This document shows positions 15,103 to 23,829 of a stretch of DNA of 64,000 bases, piece after piece; position 1 is the first letter of the stretch; the number at the start of each line of letters is the position of its first letter. Both the position numbers and the translations under genes were made by a program. Under the pieces are notes generated by a model. That model did no database searches, had not been told where the DNA came from, and saw only the letters and a list, made by a program, of their open reading frames with translations. The DNA is from Stutzerimonas nitrititolerans (GTDB taxonomy: Bacteria; Pseudomonadota; Gammaproteobacteria; Pseudomonadales; Pseudomonadaceae). The stretch lies in assembly GCF_003696285.1 (NCBI RefSeq), contig NZ_RFFL01000017.1, positions 24,245 to 88,244 on the forward strand, in the 5' to 3' direction.

Positions 15103-15187
15103 GACTGCCTCCTCGTTATGAACGTTAGGGGCACTCTAGGGGACAAGGTTCGATGGATGGGACCTAATGACGGGACAAATCCATCGT

Positions 15188-16168
15188 TCAGTTCGATGAA
15201 TTCCTGTGCTGCCAATACTGCCTTGCCAGCGCGAATGCCTGTTCCCGTGGTTGGCCCAGGCCGCGCAGGGCCAGCGCCATGGTCGCCACGACGGCCAGCT
15301 CACCATAAGCGTCCTCGGCGCCGTTCCATACGGCCAGCAGATGCTGCGGGTCCAGCTGTGCGGGCTTTACGTGACGCTGTGGCGACAGCGCAGGCCAGTC
15401 CTCATCCCAGCTGGCGCCGGTTTCGGTGCCGTATAGATGAGCGATGCCGTCGGGGTTGACTTCGATTTCGCCGCCTTCGCCCTTGATGACGATCGCGGTG
15501 TCACCCAGCAGGCGGCTGGCTTCGCGGTGATTGGCCTGGTAGCCGGGGTGGAAGATGCTCTGCAGGCCGCAGCGGGCGCCGAGTGGGTTGAGAATGCGCG
15601 CCAGCGAGTGAATCGGCGAGCGCAATCCGAGCACGTTGCGCTGATCGATCATTCGCTGCAGCACGGGCATCCAGGCGCCCAACGGCATGAAGGCCACCTC
15701 GCCACGATCCAGCGTGGCGGCGACCGTTTCCCAGTCTTCGCAACGGGAGATGTTGAGCAGGTCGAGCAATTGTTCGGTATACATGCGACCCGCGGTGTGG
15801 GCGCCGCCGCCATGCATCAGGATGCGAACGCCATTCTGTGCCAGGCATTTCGCGGCAAGCAGGTACCAGGGCAGGTGGCGTTTCTTGCCGGCATAGGTCG
15901 GCCAGTCGATGTCCACGGCAAGGGCGGGCGCCTGGATGCGTTCGCGAACGGCTTCGGTGAAACCGGCGAGTTCTTCGGCGCTTTCCTCCTTGTGACGCAG
16001 CAGCATCAGGAAGGCACCGAGCTGGGTGTCCTCGACCTTGCCGTCGAGCAGCATACCCATGGCTTCGCGGGCTTCCTCGCGGGTGAGATCGCGTGCGCCG
16101 CGCTTGCCCTTGCCGAGAATCCGCACGAAGACGGCGAAGGGGTGTTCTGCTGGCGTGACGATGCTCAT
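15188..16168 (-). CDS. ybiB: TrpD2/YbiB family nucleic-acid-binding protein
   Basis: The 326-residue protein resembles anthranilate phosphoribosyltransferase: it has an N-terminal helical domain (LTREEAREAMGMLLDGKVEDTQ) and a phosphoribosyltransferase-like body with VRILMHGGGAHTAGR and NPLGAR. Known YbiB/TrpD2 proteins bind DNA and are LexA-regulated in E. coli, not tryptophan enzymes. The ATG overlaps the tusE stop by 4 nt (ATGA), so it belongs to the tus operon. No LexA box was recognised. Databases may call it a glycosyl transferase. Confidence 0.85.
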   Translation of the reverse strand: MSIVTPAEHPFAVFVRILGKGKRGARDLTREEAREAMGMLLDGKVEDTQLGAFLMLLRHKEESAEELAGFTEAVRERIQAPALAVDIDWPTYAGKKRHLPWYLLAAKCLAQNGVRILMHGGGAHTAGRMYTEQLLDLLNISRCEDWETVAATLDRGEVAFMPLGAWMPVLQRMIDQRNVLGLRSPIHSLARILNPLGARCGLQSIFHPGYQANHREASRLLGDTAIVIKGEGGEIEVNPDGIAHLYGTETGASWDEDWPALSPQRHVKPAQLDPQHLLAVWNGAEDAYGELAVVATMALALRGLGQPREQAFALARQYWQHRNSSN

Positions 16169-16500
16169 ATGCAGTTGCTCGGTTTCGGCAGGCCAGCCAG
16201 CTTGGCGGCGAGCTTGGCTGGCGTGCCTTTGAATAGACGGTTGAGGTGCATGCTGTTGCCCTTGTCGGGGCCGAGTTTCAAGGCGGTGTATTTGATCAGC
16301 GGGCGCGTTGCGGGCGACAGCTGGAACTCATCATGAAAAGCACGTAGCAGACGCAGGATTTCCCAGTGCTCGTCTTCCAGCGTCAGGTCTTCCTGCAGGG
16401 CGAGGGCTTCGGCCACTGGCTCGCTCCAATCGTTCAGGTCAGCCAGATAGCCTTCCTGGTCGACTTCGATGGGTCGGCCGTCGACGATCAAGATGTTCAT
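16165..16500 (-). CDS. tusE: Sulfurtransferase TusE/DsrC family
   Basis: The 111-residue DsrC-like protein carries the conserved penultimate cysteine (Cys110 in SNCI) that accepts persulfide from TusD and passes it to MnmA for 2-thiouridine at tRNA position 34. The body has DWSEPVAEALA, HWEILRLLRAFHDEF and GNSMHLNRLFKGTPAKLAAKLAGLPKP motifs. It overlaps tusB by 4 nt and ybiB by 4 nt. The DsrC second cysteine seen in sulfite-reductase partners is absent, which favours the TusE role. Confidence 0.93.
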   Translation of the reverse strand: MNILIVDGRPIEVDQEGYLADLNDWSEPVAEALALQEDLTLEDEHWEILRLLRAFHDEFQLSPATRPLIKYTALKLGPDKGNSMHLNRLFKGTPAKLAAKLAGLPKPSNCI

Positions 16501-16799
16501 AACCAGGCATTGGTCCGGTCATAGCGACAGCAGAGTTCGACGAAGCCGGCATAGTCGATCATTTGCAATCGTTCGGGTAGCGCCGCCAGGCCGCGCGCGA
16601 TGACATCTTCCTCGAGGGCGAACAGCGCGATGCTGACAGGCATCAACTCCAGGGCCTGGCGCTGGGCCGTGCCGGTCTGCAACGCGTAAACGGCGTCGCC
16701 AGTCAGCAACAGAGCATCCTCTGCTGACAGCAGTTGCAGGCAACTGGCCAGGCGACTGTCGGCGAAAGGAGAGTGCGAAAGCAGGTGCAAGGTGGCCAT
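16497..16799 (-). CDS. tusB: Sulfurtransferase complex subunit TusB
   Basis: The 100-residue protein begins MATLHLLSHSPFADSRL and has LLTGDAVYAL and a C-terminal DYAGFVELCCRYDRTNAWL, as in TusB/DsrH. It forms the TusBCD heterohexamer that relays sulfur from IscS via TusA. The same frame is open further upstream inside tusC, but the family start is the ATG at 16799, which shares a base with the tusC stop (TGATG). Confidence 0.93.
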   Translation of the reverse strand: MATLHLLSHSPFADSRLASCLQLLSAEDALLLTGDAVYALQTGTAQRQALELMPVSIALFALEEDVIARGLAALPERLQMIDYAGFVELCCRYDRTNAWL

Positions 16800-17158
16800 C
16801 AGAGCGTTATCACCTGGTCGTAGCGGTTGATGAGTGCGCGCAGCGCGGTGTCGTCCAGCACTTCTACCGGTAGCGACAACGCGTTCTGGTCCAGGCCGCG
16901 TTCCTGGAGACTGCGCTGGGCAGCGTACAGCGAGTCGACACCGAACATGGGCAGCGCCTGCAGGTTGGCGGTGAGGTCCTTCTGCTGCAGTTGCCCGGCC
17001 TGCTGAGCCTGGACCAGCTGGAACACGCCATCGTCGAGAAACAGCATACCCAGAGGCAGCTCGAAGGCGCCTCCGGCCAGCGCGATATCCAGCGCTTCTC
17101 GCGCCGATGGGCCGGACCAGGGCGATTGCCGGGTGATGATCAGCATCGAGCGCGGCAT
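16799..17158 (-). CDS. tusC: Sulfurtransferase complex subunit TusC
   Basis: The 119-residue DsrF-like subunit has SPWSGPSAREALDIALAGGAFE and LPMFGVDSLYAAQRSLQERGL. The start MPRSM at 17158 has GGAGGT about 5 nt upstream. It overlaps both neighbours by one base and is an inner component of TusBCD. Confidence 0.93.
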   Translation of the reverse strand: MPRSMLIITRQSPWSGPSAREALDIALAGGAFELPLGMLFLDDGVFQLVQAQQAGQLQQKDLTANLQALPMFGVDSLYAAQRSLQERGLDQNALSLPVEVLDDTALRALINRYDQVITL

Positions 17159-17550
17159 CAGTGACCTCCGAAGCAGACGAGGCGATCGGCTTGTTGTGCC
17201 GCTTCGTGCAGCTGGCCCAGGCCGGAAAGCTCCCAGGAGGGCGAGAGATTGGCGGCGGGACGCGAATGTCGCTGGGCTTCCCGCGCGTCCAGGACGCCCC
17301 GGCGCAGGCCTGCGGCGATGCAGACGACGCCGTCGAGCGCATGGCTACGAACGAAACGCTCCCATTCACCGGCCAGGTCGAGCTCATCCTGCGCGGTCAC
17401 GATATTGGCCGAGGCGCTGTGTACGCCGTCCTGATAGAGGAACAAGCGGGTGATTTCGTGCCCACCGGCAAGCACCGCTTTGGCGAAGCGCAATGCGCGC
17501 CGCGAAGCGGGGGAGTGGGCGGGAGAAAACAGAGCGATTACGAATTTCAT
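17158..17550 (-). CDS. tusD: Sulfurtransferase complex subunit TusD
   Basis: The 130-residue DsrE-fold subunit begins MKFVIALFSPAHSP and contains the active cysteine Cys77 in DGVVCIAAGLRRGV. TusD takes persulfide from TusA and transfers it to TusE. An in-frame start at 17622 would add 24 residues not typical of the family; AAGGTG precedes the ATG at 17550. It is the first gene of tusDCBE-ybiB. Confidence 0.94.
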   Translation of the reverse strand: MKFVIALFSPAHSPASRRALRFAKAVLAGGHEITRLFLYQDGVHSASANIVTAQDELDLAGEWERFVRSHALDGVVCIAAGLRRGVLDAREAQRHSRPAANLSPSWELSGLGQLHEAAQQADRLVCFGGH

Positions 17551-17596
17551 GGCACACCTTGCTAGCTGAGCGACATGATACGCCAGCTGCAGAAAC

Positions 17597-17620
17597 GAAA
17601 AAGCCCGCCGAAGCGGGCTC
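17597..17620 (-). terminator. Intrinsic terminator after yccA
   Basis: On the minus strand AGCCCGC-TTCG-GCGGGCT is followed by TTTTCG. The UUCG tetraloop makes it very stable. It separates yccA from the tus operon, so tusD needs its own promoter or read-through. Confidence 0.85.
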
Positions 17621-17636
17621 ATTCAGCGACTAGCGA

Positions 17637-18302
17637 TCAGTCGTCGCTCATGATGCCCATCAGCTGCAGCAGGCTGATGAACAGGTTGTACAGCGAAACG
17701 TACAGGCCGATGGTGGCCATGATGTAGTTGCGCTCGCCGCCATGGATGATGGCGCTGGTCTGGTAGAGGATGCAGACCGAGGAGAACAGTACGAAACCGG
17801 CGCTGATCGCCAGTTGCAGGCCGCTGATCTGGAAGAAGAAGCTTGCGACCATCGCACCCAGCAGAACGAAGAAACCGGCGGTGATGAAGCCGCTGAGGAA
17901 GCTCATGTCCTTGCGGGTGATCAGCACGAAGGCGGACAGGCCGAAGAACACCAGCGCCGTCATCGATAGCGCCGAGGCGATCAGTTCTCCGCCGTTGGCA
18001 GTACCTAGGTACATGTTGAGAATCGGGCCGAGCGTATAACCCATGAATCCGGTCAGGGCGAAGGTGGACAGCAAGCCCCAGGCCGAATTGCGCAGTTTGA
18101 CGGTCAGGAAGAACAGACCGTAGAAACCGATCAGCACCACGAAGATGTTCGGGTAGGGCGCATTGGCCTGCATCGCCATGTAGGCGACCAGGGCACTGAA
18201 ACCCAGGGTGATGGCCAGAAGACCATAGGTGTTGCGCAAGACGCGGCTGACTTCCCTTTGTTCAACCTGCGTGTGCGTAGATGCGTACTGTTGCTCGTGC
18301 AT
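17637..18302 (-). CDS. yccA: Bax inhibitor-1/YccA family membrane protein
   Basis: The 221-residue protein has seven predicted membrane helices and the conserved blocks [41 protein letters not shown] and [30 protein letters not shown]. coli YccA is a modulator of FtsH. The ATG at 18302 follows CAGGAGCG; in-frame ATGs further upstream at 18380 and 18353 would add unrelated residues. It is divergent from the tRNA-Ser gene. Confidence 0.92.
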   Translation of the reverse strand: MHEQQYASTHTQVEQREVSRVLRNTYGLLAITLGFSALVAYMAMQANAPYPNIFVVLIGFYGLFFLTVKLRNSAWGLLSTFALTGFMGYTLGPILNMYLGTANGGELIASALSMTALVFFGLSAFVLITRKDMSFLSGFITAGFFVLLGAMVASFFFQISGLQLAISAGFVLFSSVCILYQTSAIIHGGERNYIMATIGLYVSLYNLFISLLQLMGIMSDD

Positions 18303-18386
18303 GGCGACGCTCCTGTAGATGTATTCAGCCTGAAAACGGATGTGTCGGATCATAGCAGAGCTTTTGTTGCGGCCTAACAACAGAGT

Positions 18387-18415
18387 TTGACAGTGTGTTT
18401 CGTTCCGGTACTATT
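18387..18415 (+). promoter_or_regulatory. Sigma-70 promoter of tRNA-Ser
   Basis: A perfect -35 TTGACA (18387-18392) and a -10 TACTAT (18409-18414) are 16 bp apart. Transcription would start near 18421, ten bases before the mature tRNA, which fits a lone stable-RNA gene. Confidence 0.8.
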
Positions 18416-18430
18416 GCGCCCGCTCTCTGC

Positions 18431-18520
18431 GGAGGAGTGGCAGAGCGGTTGAATGCAACGGTCTTGAAAACCGTCGAAGGGGAAACTCTTCCGTGAGTTC
18501 GAATCTCACCTCCTCCGCCA
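18431..18520 (+). tRNA. serT: tRNA-Ser (anticodon UGA)
   Basis: A 90-nt class II tRNA with acceptor stem GGAGGAG / CTCCTCC, discriminator G and encoded CCA. The anticodon stem-loop CGGTCTTGAAAACCG presents TGA, reading UCA and other UCN codons. A long variable arm (AGGGGAAACTCTTCC region) is diagnostic of serine. The T arm has GTTCGAATC. The serT symbol follows the usual tRNA-Ser(UGA) naming. It is a single gene with its own promoter and terminator. Confidence 0.97.
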
Positions 18521-18532
18521 TATCGCCAATCG

Positions 18533-18557
18533 AAGGCCCCGTATTCCGGGGCCTTTG
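18533..18557 (+). terminator. Terminator after tRNA-Ser
   Basis: AAGGCCCCG pairs with CGGGGCCTT around a short ATTC-like loop, followed by TGGCGTTT. It lies 12 bp after the tRNA. The T tract is interrupted but the stem is strong. Confidence 0.75.
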
Positions 18558-18675
18558 GCGTTTCTGGATGGCGAGAATGGGCGTCTTCAGGTTCCGTCTT
18601 CTCCAACCGAAGAGTGCAACTTGAAAGTACTGTCATGTCGCTATACTTCATTCCCCAGGCAAAGGATTTGTCGCG

Positions 18676-18939
18676 ATGAAGCTCATTAGACAACCCGAGG
18701 CGTTAGCGCTCGTACGCGACCACTTCAGCCCGTTGTTATTCGTGGCCAGGATGGATTCCCCTCGAACCATCCAGGCGATGCTCATGGACGAGAGCACCGG
18801 GGAATCGCTGGTGCTTACCGGCATACCCTGCGGGCTATCGCTGAGCAGAGCCCAGGTAGCCGGATTGATCAGCGCAATCGAACTTGATATCGCCGCGCTG
18901 CGGCCGGGGCTGCTGAAGCGAAGGCAGGCCGGCGGCTGA
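18676..18939 (+). CDS. Small protein resembling the DUF1652 family
   Basis: The 87-residue product has a pattern seen in short Pseudomonas DUF1652 proteins: a FSPLLF segment, a central strand region, then TGESLVLTGIP and a helix SRAQVAGLISAIELDIAAL. The function of that family is unknown. AAGGAT lies before the ATG. There is no signal peptide and it appears monocistronic, between tRNA-Ser and pcaR. The coding call is reasonably firm, the family assignment less so. Confidence 0.6.
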   Translation: MKLIRQPEALALVRDHFSPLLFVARMDSPRTIQAMLMDESTGESLVLTGIPCGLSLSRAQVAGLISAIELDIAALRPGLLKRRQAGG

Positions 18940-19067
18940 TTCGTGCCTGCGGCCTTTCCAAGCCCTGGGCGATACGTCAGCGCCGCGTCTTCTTTCGATC
19001 AGCTAAAACCATCTCGCCGTTAAATGACGTTGCAGCGCCGCCGTGACATGACGTCTGGCGTGCTTTG

Positions 19068-19095
19068 CGATTATCGAATTGCCGGACGATAATCG
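19068..19095 (+). promoter_or_regulatory. Putative PcaR operator at the pcaR promoter
   Basis: CGATTATCG (19068-19076) and its reverse complement CGATAATCG (19087-19095) lie 19 bp apart, 27 bp before the pcaR start. The core matches the known Pseudomonas PcaR box (TTCGATAATCGC-like). Autoregulation is inferred. Confidence 0.7.
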
Positions 19096-19122
19096 AACGC
19101 CTGCCTTCGACAAGGTGTTCCC

Positions 19123-19965
19123 ATGACCGACGACTCTCGCTCCGGCGTACCGCTTCTGATACCGCCCATCGTCGCCTCACCGGCCAAGCGTATCGAAGCC
19201 TTCGCCGGCGATCCGAATTTCATGACGTCGCTGGCCCGCGGCCTGGCGGTTGTGCACGCCTTCCAGGAGCGCAAGCGGCATCTGACCATCGCGCAGATCA
19301 GCCACCGCACCGAGATCCCGCGCGCCGCGGTGCGCCGTTGCTTGTACACCCTGATGAAGCTGGGTTATGCCACCACCGATGGCCGTACCTATTCGCTGCT
19401 GCCCAAGGTGCTGACCTTGGGGCATGCCTACCTGTCTTCCACCCCCTTGGCGGTTACCGCGCAGCCGATTCTCGATCGGTTGAGCGATCAGCTGCACGAG
19501 GCCTGCTCGATGGCCACGCTGGAAGGCGATGAGGTGCTGTACGTGGCGCGTTCGGCCACGCCGCAGCGGCTGATCTCCGTCGATCTCAGCGTCGGCAGCC
19601 GTCTGCCGGCCTATTGCACCTCCATGGGCCGGATTCTGTTGGCGGCTTTGGACGATGCGGCGCTGGACGATTATCTGGAGCATGCGGATCTGCAGATCAA
19701 GACCAGCCGCACCCTGCATACACCCGAGGCCATTCGTGCGGCGATCATGGAGATTCGTCAGCAGGGCTGGGTGATCATCGACCAGGAACTGGAGGTAGGC
19801 CTGCGCTCGCTGGCCGTGCCGCTGAAGGATTCGGCAGGGCAGGTGCTGGCGGCGCTCAATGTGGGGACCCACGCCGGACGTGTCAGTCGTCAGGAGCTGG
19901 AAACGCGCTTCCTGCCGGTGCTGCTGGAGGCAAGCAAGGAGTTGAGCACGCGGTTGTTTCACTGA
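19123..19965 (+). CDS. pcaR: IclR-family regulator of beta-ketoadipate genes, PcaR
   Basis: The 280-residue protein has an N-terminal winged helix (about residues 38-100, SLARGLAVVHAFQERKRHLTIAQIS and AAVRRCLYTLMKLGYA) and a C-terminal IclR ligand domain with GSRLPAYCTSMGRILLAAL and QELEVGLRSLAVPL. PcaR proteins activate pca genes with beta-ketoadipate as inducer. It sits directly before pcaI in the same direction, and PcaR-type boxes flank it on both sides. Those boxes and the length support PcaR over other IclR regulators. Confidence 0.9.
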   Translation: MTDDSRSGVPLLIPPIVASPAKRIEAFAGDPNFMTSLARGLAVVHAFQERKRHLTIAQISHRTEIPRAAVRRCLYTLMKLGYATTDGRTYSLLPKVLTLGHAYLSSTPLAVTAQPILDRLSDQLHEACSMATLEGDEVLYVARSATPQRLISVDLSVGSRLPAYCTSMGRILLAALDDAALDDYLEHADLQIKTSRTLHTPEAIRAAIMEIRQQGWVIIDQELEVGLRSLAVPLKDSAGQVLAALNVGTHAGRVSRQELETRFLPVLLEASKELSTRLFH

Positions 19966-20005
19966 CTTCTTGGCGAGACTTCGGTCGAGACGTTGAAATC
20001 ATTGT

Positions 20006-20039
20006 GTTCGATTATCGAACGATTAATCGATTATCGGAT
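20006..20039 (+). promoter_or_regulatory. Putative PcaR operator at the pcaI promoter
   Basis: GTTCGATTATCGAAC (20006-20020, a near-perfect palindrome) and ATCGATTATCGGAT (20026-20039) repeat the CGATTATCG core at exactly 19 bp spacing, with the palindrome CGATTAATCG (20020-20029) between them. The set lies about 85-115 bp before pcaI. Confidence 0.75.
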
Positions 20040-20121
20040 TGTTCCGCAGTGAGGCCGTGGTTAGTGTGGATTGCAGGCACCGAATACCGGGTGCAATTCC
20101 ACAACCACAAGAGACTGATCC

Positions 20122-20979
20122 ATGGCCGAGCTTCTTTCCCTTGGCGAAGCGATCGAGCGCTTCGTCAAGAATGGCGATACCGTCGCCCTCGAAGGTTTCA
20201 CCCACCTGATTCCCACCGCTGCCGCCCACGAGCTCATCCGTCAGGACAAGAAGGACCTGACCCTGGTGCGCATGACGCCCGACCTGGTCTACGACCTGCT
20301 GATCGGTGCCGGTTGCGCGAAGAAGCTGATCTTCTCCTGGGGCGGCAATCCCGGCGTCGGCTCGCTGCACCGCCTGCGCGATGCGGTGGAAAAGCAGTGG
20401 CCGCAACCGCTGGAGATCGAAGAACACAGCCACGCCGATCTGGCCAACGCCTACGTCGCCGGCGCCTCGGGCCTGCCGTTCGCGGTGCTGCGCGCCTACC
20501 TTGGCTCAGACCTGCCAAAGGTCAATCCGATGATCAAGTTCATCGACTGCCCCTTCACCGGCGAGAAGCTGGCGGCGGTACCCAGCGTGCGCCCGGACGT
20601 CACTGTGATTCACGCTCAGAAGGCCGATCGCAAGGGCAACGTGCTGATCAGCGGCATCCTCGGCGTGCAGAAGGAAGCCGCGCTGGCGGCCAGACGCTGC
20701 ATCGTCACCGTCGAGGAAATCGTCGACGACCTCGACGCGCCGATGAACGCCTGCGTGTTGCCGACCTGGGCGCTGAGCGCCGTCTGCCTGGTGCCGGGCG
20801 GAGCGCATCCGTCCTACGCCCATGGCTACTACCAGCGCGACAACCGCTTTTATCAGGCATGGGACCCGATTGCCCGCAGCCGCGAGTCCTTTACCGCCTG
20901 GATCGATGAATTCATCCGTGGTACCGCCGATTTCAGTGCATTCCAGGCCAAACTGGCCGCGCAGCAGGAGGCCCAGTGA
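20122..20979 (+). CDS. pcaI: 3-oxoadipate CoA-transferase subunit A (CatI/PcaI type)
   Basis: The 285-residue alpha subunit is of the long CatI-like form rather than the roughly 230-residue P. putida PcaI. Motifs include GDTVALEGFTHLIPTAAAHEL, FSWGGNPGVGSLHRL and VIHAQKADRKGNV. With PcaJ it transfers CoA from succinyl-CoA to 3-oxoadipate. The ATG at 20122 is 143 bp after the operators' centre region. The stop overlaps the pcaJ ATG by one base. Confidence 0.92.
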   Translation: MAELLSLGEAIERFVKNGDTVALEGFTHLIPTAAAHELIRQDKKDLTLVRMTPDLVYDLLIGAGCAKKLIFSWGGNPGVGSLHRLRDAVEKQWPQPLEIEEHSHADLANAYVAGASGLPFAVLRAYLGSDLPKVNPMIKFIDCPFTGEKLAAVPSVRPDVTVIHAQKADRKGNVLISGILGVQKEAALAARRCIVTVEEIVDDLDAPMNACVLPTWALSAVCLVPGGAHPSYAHGYYQRDNRFYQAWDPIARSRESFTAWIDEFIRGTADFSAFQAKLAAQQEAQ

Positions 20980-21758
20980 TGACCTACACCACCAACGAAA
21001 TGATGACGGTGGCCGCTTCGCGTCGCCTCGGCAATGGCAGCGTCTGCTTCGTCGGCATCGGCCTGCCTTCCAAGGCTGCCAACCTGGCGCGCCTGACCCA
21101 TGCGCCGGACGTGGTGCTGATCTACGAATCCGGCCCCATCGGTGCCAAGCCCTCGGTGCTGCCGCTGTCCATTGGCGATGGCGAACTGGCCGAGACCGCC
21201 GACACCGTGGTACCCACTGGCGAGATCTTTCGCTACTGGCTGCAGGGTGGGCGCATCGACGTCGGCTTTCTCGGCGCGGCGCAGGTCGACCGGTACGGCA
21301 ATATCAACACCACGGTGATCGGCGACTATCACCAACCGAAAGTTCGCTTGCCAGGGGCGGGTGGGGCGCCGGAAATTGCCGGCTCGGCCAGGCAGGTGCT
21401 GATCATCCTCAAGCAGTCGCATCGCACCTTCGTCGACAAGCTGGCGTTCGTCACCTCGGTCGGTTTCGGGGAGGGCGGCGAGCACCGCAAGCAGCTCGGG
21501 CTGCCGGGCGAAGGGCCGGTGGGGATCATCACCGACCTGTGCATCATGGAGCCGGAAGCCGGCACCCATGAATTCGTGGTGACCTCGCTGCACCCGGGTG
21601 TGACCCGCGAGCAGGTGATCGAAAACACCGGCTGGGCGATTCGCTTCGCCGAGGATGTGGCCACCACCGAGGCGCCGCGTGCCGAGGAACTGCAGGCACT
21701 GCGCGCCCTGGAAGCACGCACCGCCGCCGCCCACGGACAATCTGGAGGTGACGAATGA
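20979..21758 (+). CDS. pcaJ: 3-oxoadipate CoA-transferase subunit B (CatJ/PcaJ type)
   Basis: The 259-residue beta subunit has [17 protein letters not shown] and YESGPIG, where Glu50 is the candidate CoA-thioester nucleophile. [13 protein letters not shown] [12 protein letters not shown] strand and the [11 protein letters not shown]-terminus are typical. The ATG at 20979 sits in TGATG with the pcaI stop, and the stop overlaps the pcaF ATG by 4 nt, so the three genes form one coupled unit. Confidence 0.93.
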   Translation: MTYTTNEMMTVAASRRLGNGSVCFVGIGLPSKAANLARLTHAPDVVLIYESGPIGAKPSVLPLSIGDGELAETADTVVPTGEIFRYWLQGGRIDVGFLGAAQVDRYGNINTTVIGDYHQPKVRLPGAGGAPEIAGSARQVLIILKQSHRTFVDKLAFVTSVGFGEGGEHRKQLGLPGEGPVGIITDLCIMEPEAGTHEFVVTSLHPGVTREQVIENTGWAIRFAEDVATTEAPRAEELQALRALEARTAAAHGQSGGDE

Positions 21759-22966
21759 CACGTGAAGTCTTTATCTGCGACGCCGTCCGCACACCCATCG
21801 GCCGCTTCGGCGGCGGGCTGTCGGCGGTGCGGGCTGACGATCTGGCGTCCACGCCGATCCGGGCGCTGCTGGAGCGCAACCCGCAGCTCGATCCGGCGGC
21901 CATCGACGAGGTGTTCCTCGGCAGCGCCAACCAGGCTGGCGAGGACAACCGCAACGTCGCACGCATGGCCGCGCTGCTCGCCGGGTTGCCGGAAAGCGTG
22001 CCGGGCGTGACCCTCAATCGCCTCTGCGCTTCGGGCATGGATGCGGTAGGCAGCGCCTTTCGCGCCATCGCCAGTGGCGAGATCGAGCTGGCCATTGCCG
22101 GCGGCGTCGAGTCCATGTCCCGTGCGCCGTACGTCATGGGCAAGGCCGATAGCGCTTTCGGCCGCACGCAGAAAATCGAGGACACCACCATCGGCTGGCG
22201 CTTCATCAATCCCAGGATGAAGGAAATGTATGGCGTCGACGCCATGCCGGAGACCGCCGACAACGTCGCCGAAAAGTGGCAGGTCAGTCGAGAAGACCAG
22301 GACGCCTTCGCCCTGCGCAGCCAGCAGCGCACCGCCAAGGCGCAAGCCGCGGGCTTCTTCGCGGAGGAAATCGTGCCGGTGGTGATCAAGGGGCGCAAGG
22401 GCGACACGCTGATCGACACCGACGAGCATCCACGTCCGGACACCACTGCCGAGGCGCTGGCCAGGCTCAGGCCGATCAATGGCGCGGACAGGACCGTCAC
22501 GGCCGGCAACGCTTCGGGCGTCAACGATGGTGCGGCGGCGATGATCCTGGCCAGCGCCGAAGCGGCGCAGAAGTACGGCCTGAAGCCGCGCGCCAGGGTG
22601 CTCGGCATGGCCAGCGCCGGCGTCGCGCCGCGCATCATGGGCTACGGTCCGGTGCCGGCGGTGCGCAAGCTGTGCGAGCGGCTGAACATCGCCGTGAATG
22701 ATTTCGACGTGATCGAACTCAACGAAGCCTTTGCCGCTCAGGGCCTGGCCGTGACCCGCGACCTGGGCTTGGCGGACGATAGCGAGAAGGTGAATCCCAA
22801 CGGCGGCGCCATTGCCCTGGGTCATCCGCTGGGCATGAGCGGCGCGCGCCTGGTGCTGACAGCGGTGCATGCGCTGGAAAAGTCCGGTGGCAGATTGGCT
22901 CTGGCGACCATGTGTGTCGGCGTGGGACAGGGCCTGGCGCTGGCGGTCGAACGGGTTGTGAGGTAG
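21755..22966 (+). CDS. pcaF: Beta-ketoadipyl-CoA thiolase
   Basis: The 403-residue thiolase has all three active-site blocks: [11 protein letters not shown] with nucleophile Cys91, [11 protein letters not shown] with the catalytic His, and CVGVGQG with the second Cys near the C-terminus. It cleaves 3-oxoadipyl-CoA to acetyl-CoA and succinyl-CoA. Position after pcaIJ indicates the aromatic pathway rather than fatty-acid oxidation. Stop and start overlap pcaJ by 4 nt. Confidence 0.95.
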   Translation: MTREVFICDAVRTPIGRFGGGLSAVRADDLASTPIRALLERNPQLDPAAIDEVFLGSANQAGEDNRNVARMAALLAGLPESVPGVTLNRLCASGMDAVGSAFRAIASGEIELAIAGGVESMSRAPYVMGKADSAFGRTQKIEDTTIGWRFINPRMKEMYGVDAMPETADNVAEKWQVSREDQDAFALRSQQRTAKAQAAGFFAEEIVPVVIKGRKGDTLIDTDEHPRPDTTAEALARLRPINGADRTVTAGNASGVNDGAAAMILASAEAAQKYGLKPRARVLGMASAGVAPRIMGYGPVPAVRKLCERLNIAVNDFDVIELNEAFAAQGLAVTRDLGLADDSEKVNPNGGAIALGHPLGMSGARLVLTAVHALEKSGGRLALATMCVGVGQGLALAVERVVR

Positions 22967-23040
22967 TGGTGGAAAAGTTTCACAGCGCTTCCACCCTGCG
23001 CCCGCCGAGTTCCTTCATTCGCACCCATAAGGATTTTTCC

Positions 23041-23829
23041 ATGCCTACCGTGAAACTCGCCGATGGCGAACTGAATTACCGTCTCGAGGGCCCAGTCGAT
23101 GCGCCGGTGCTGGTGCTCTCCAACTCGCTGGGTACCGATCTGCACATGTGGGATGCGCAGGTCCCGGCGTTCAGCGAGCATTTCCGCGTGCTGCGCTACG
23201 ACACCCGGGGCCACGGCGGTTCGGCGGTCACGCCGGGGCCGTACAGCATCGAGCAGCTCGGGCAGGATGTGCTGGGCCTGGTCGACTCCCTCGGTATCGA
23301 CCGTTTCGCCTTCTGCGGTCTGTCCATGGGCGGCCTGATCGGCCAGTGGCTGGGCATCAATGCCGGCGAGCGGCTGACGCGCCTGGTGATCTGCAACACC
23401 GGCGCGAAGATCGGCACCGACGAAGTCTGGAACGAACGCATCGATACCGTGCTCGAGGGCGGCGAACAGGCGATGCGCGACATGCGCGACGCCTCCATCG
23501 CGCGCTGGTTCACCCCGACGTTCGCCGAGCAGCAGCCGCTGCAGACCAGCCGCATCACCCAGATGATCGCCAGCACCTCGCCCGAGGGCTATGCCGCCAA
23601 CTGCGCGGCGGTGCGCGACGCCGATTACCGCGAGCAGCTGGGTGCCATCCGGGTGCCGACGCTGATCGTCTGCGGCAGCAAGGACCCGGTGACCACGCCG
23701 GAGCACGGGCGTTTCCTGCAGGAACGCATTGCCGGTGCCGAACTGGCGGAGTTCGATGCGGCGCACCTCTCCAACGTCGAGGCAGGGGAGGCATACACGC
23801 GGCGCGTGCTGGATTTCCTGCGCGCCTGA
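23041..23829 (+). CDS. pcaD: 3-oxoadipate enol-lactonase
   Basis: The 262-residue alpha/beta hydrolase has the nucleophile elbow GLSMGG (Ser95), the oxyanion region SNSLGTDLHMWD, an acid at VCGSKDPVT and a C-terminal histidine in DAAHLSNVE. It opens beta-ketoadipate enol-lactone to beta-ketoadipate, the step before PcaIJ. The ATG at 23041 follows AAGGAT; the longer open frame starts inside pcaF and is not used. Usual neighbours pcaB, pcaC and pcaK are absent here. Confidence 0.92.
   Translation: MPTVKLADGELNYRLEGPVDAPVLVLSNSLGTDLHMWDAQVPAFSEHFRVLRYDTRGHGGSAVTPGPYSIEQLGQDVLGLVDSLGIDRFAFCGLSMGGLIGQWLGINAGERLTRLVICNTGAKIGTDEVWNERIDTVLEGGEQAMRDMRDASIARWFTPTFAEQQPLQTSRITQMIASTSPEGYAANCAAVRDADYREQLGAIRVPTLIVCGSKDPVTTPEHGRFLQERIAGAELAEFDAAHLSNVEAGEAYTRRVLDFLRA

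Noticed and set aside
15151..15186. Hairpin CGATGGAT...ATCCATCG after ybiB
   Set aside because: Loop of about 20 nt and no T run; too weak to call a terminator.
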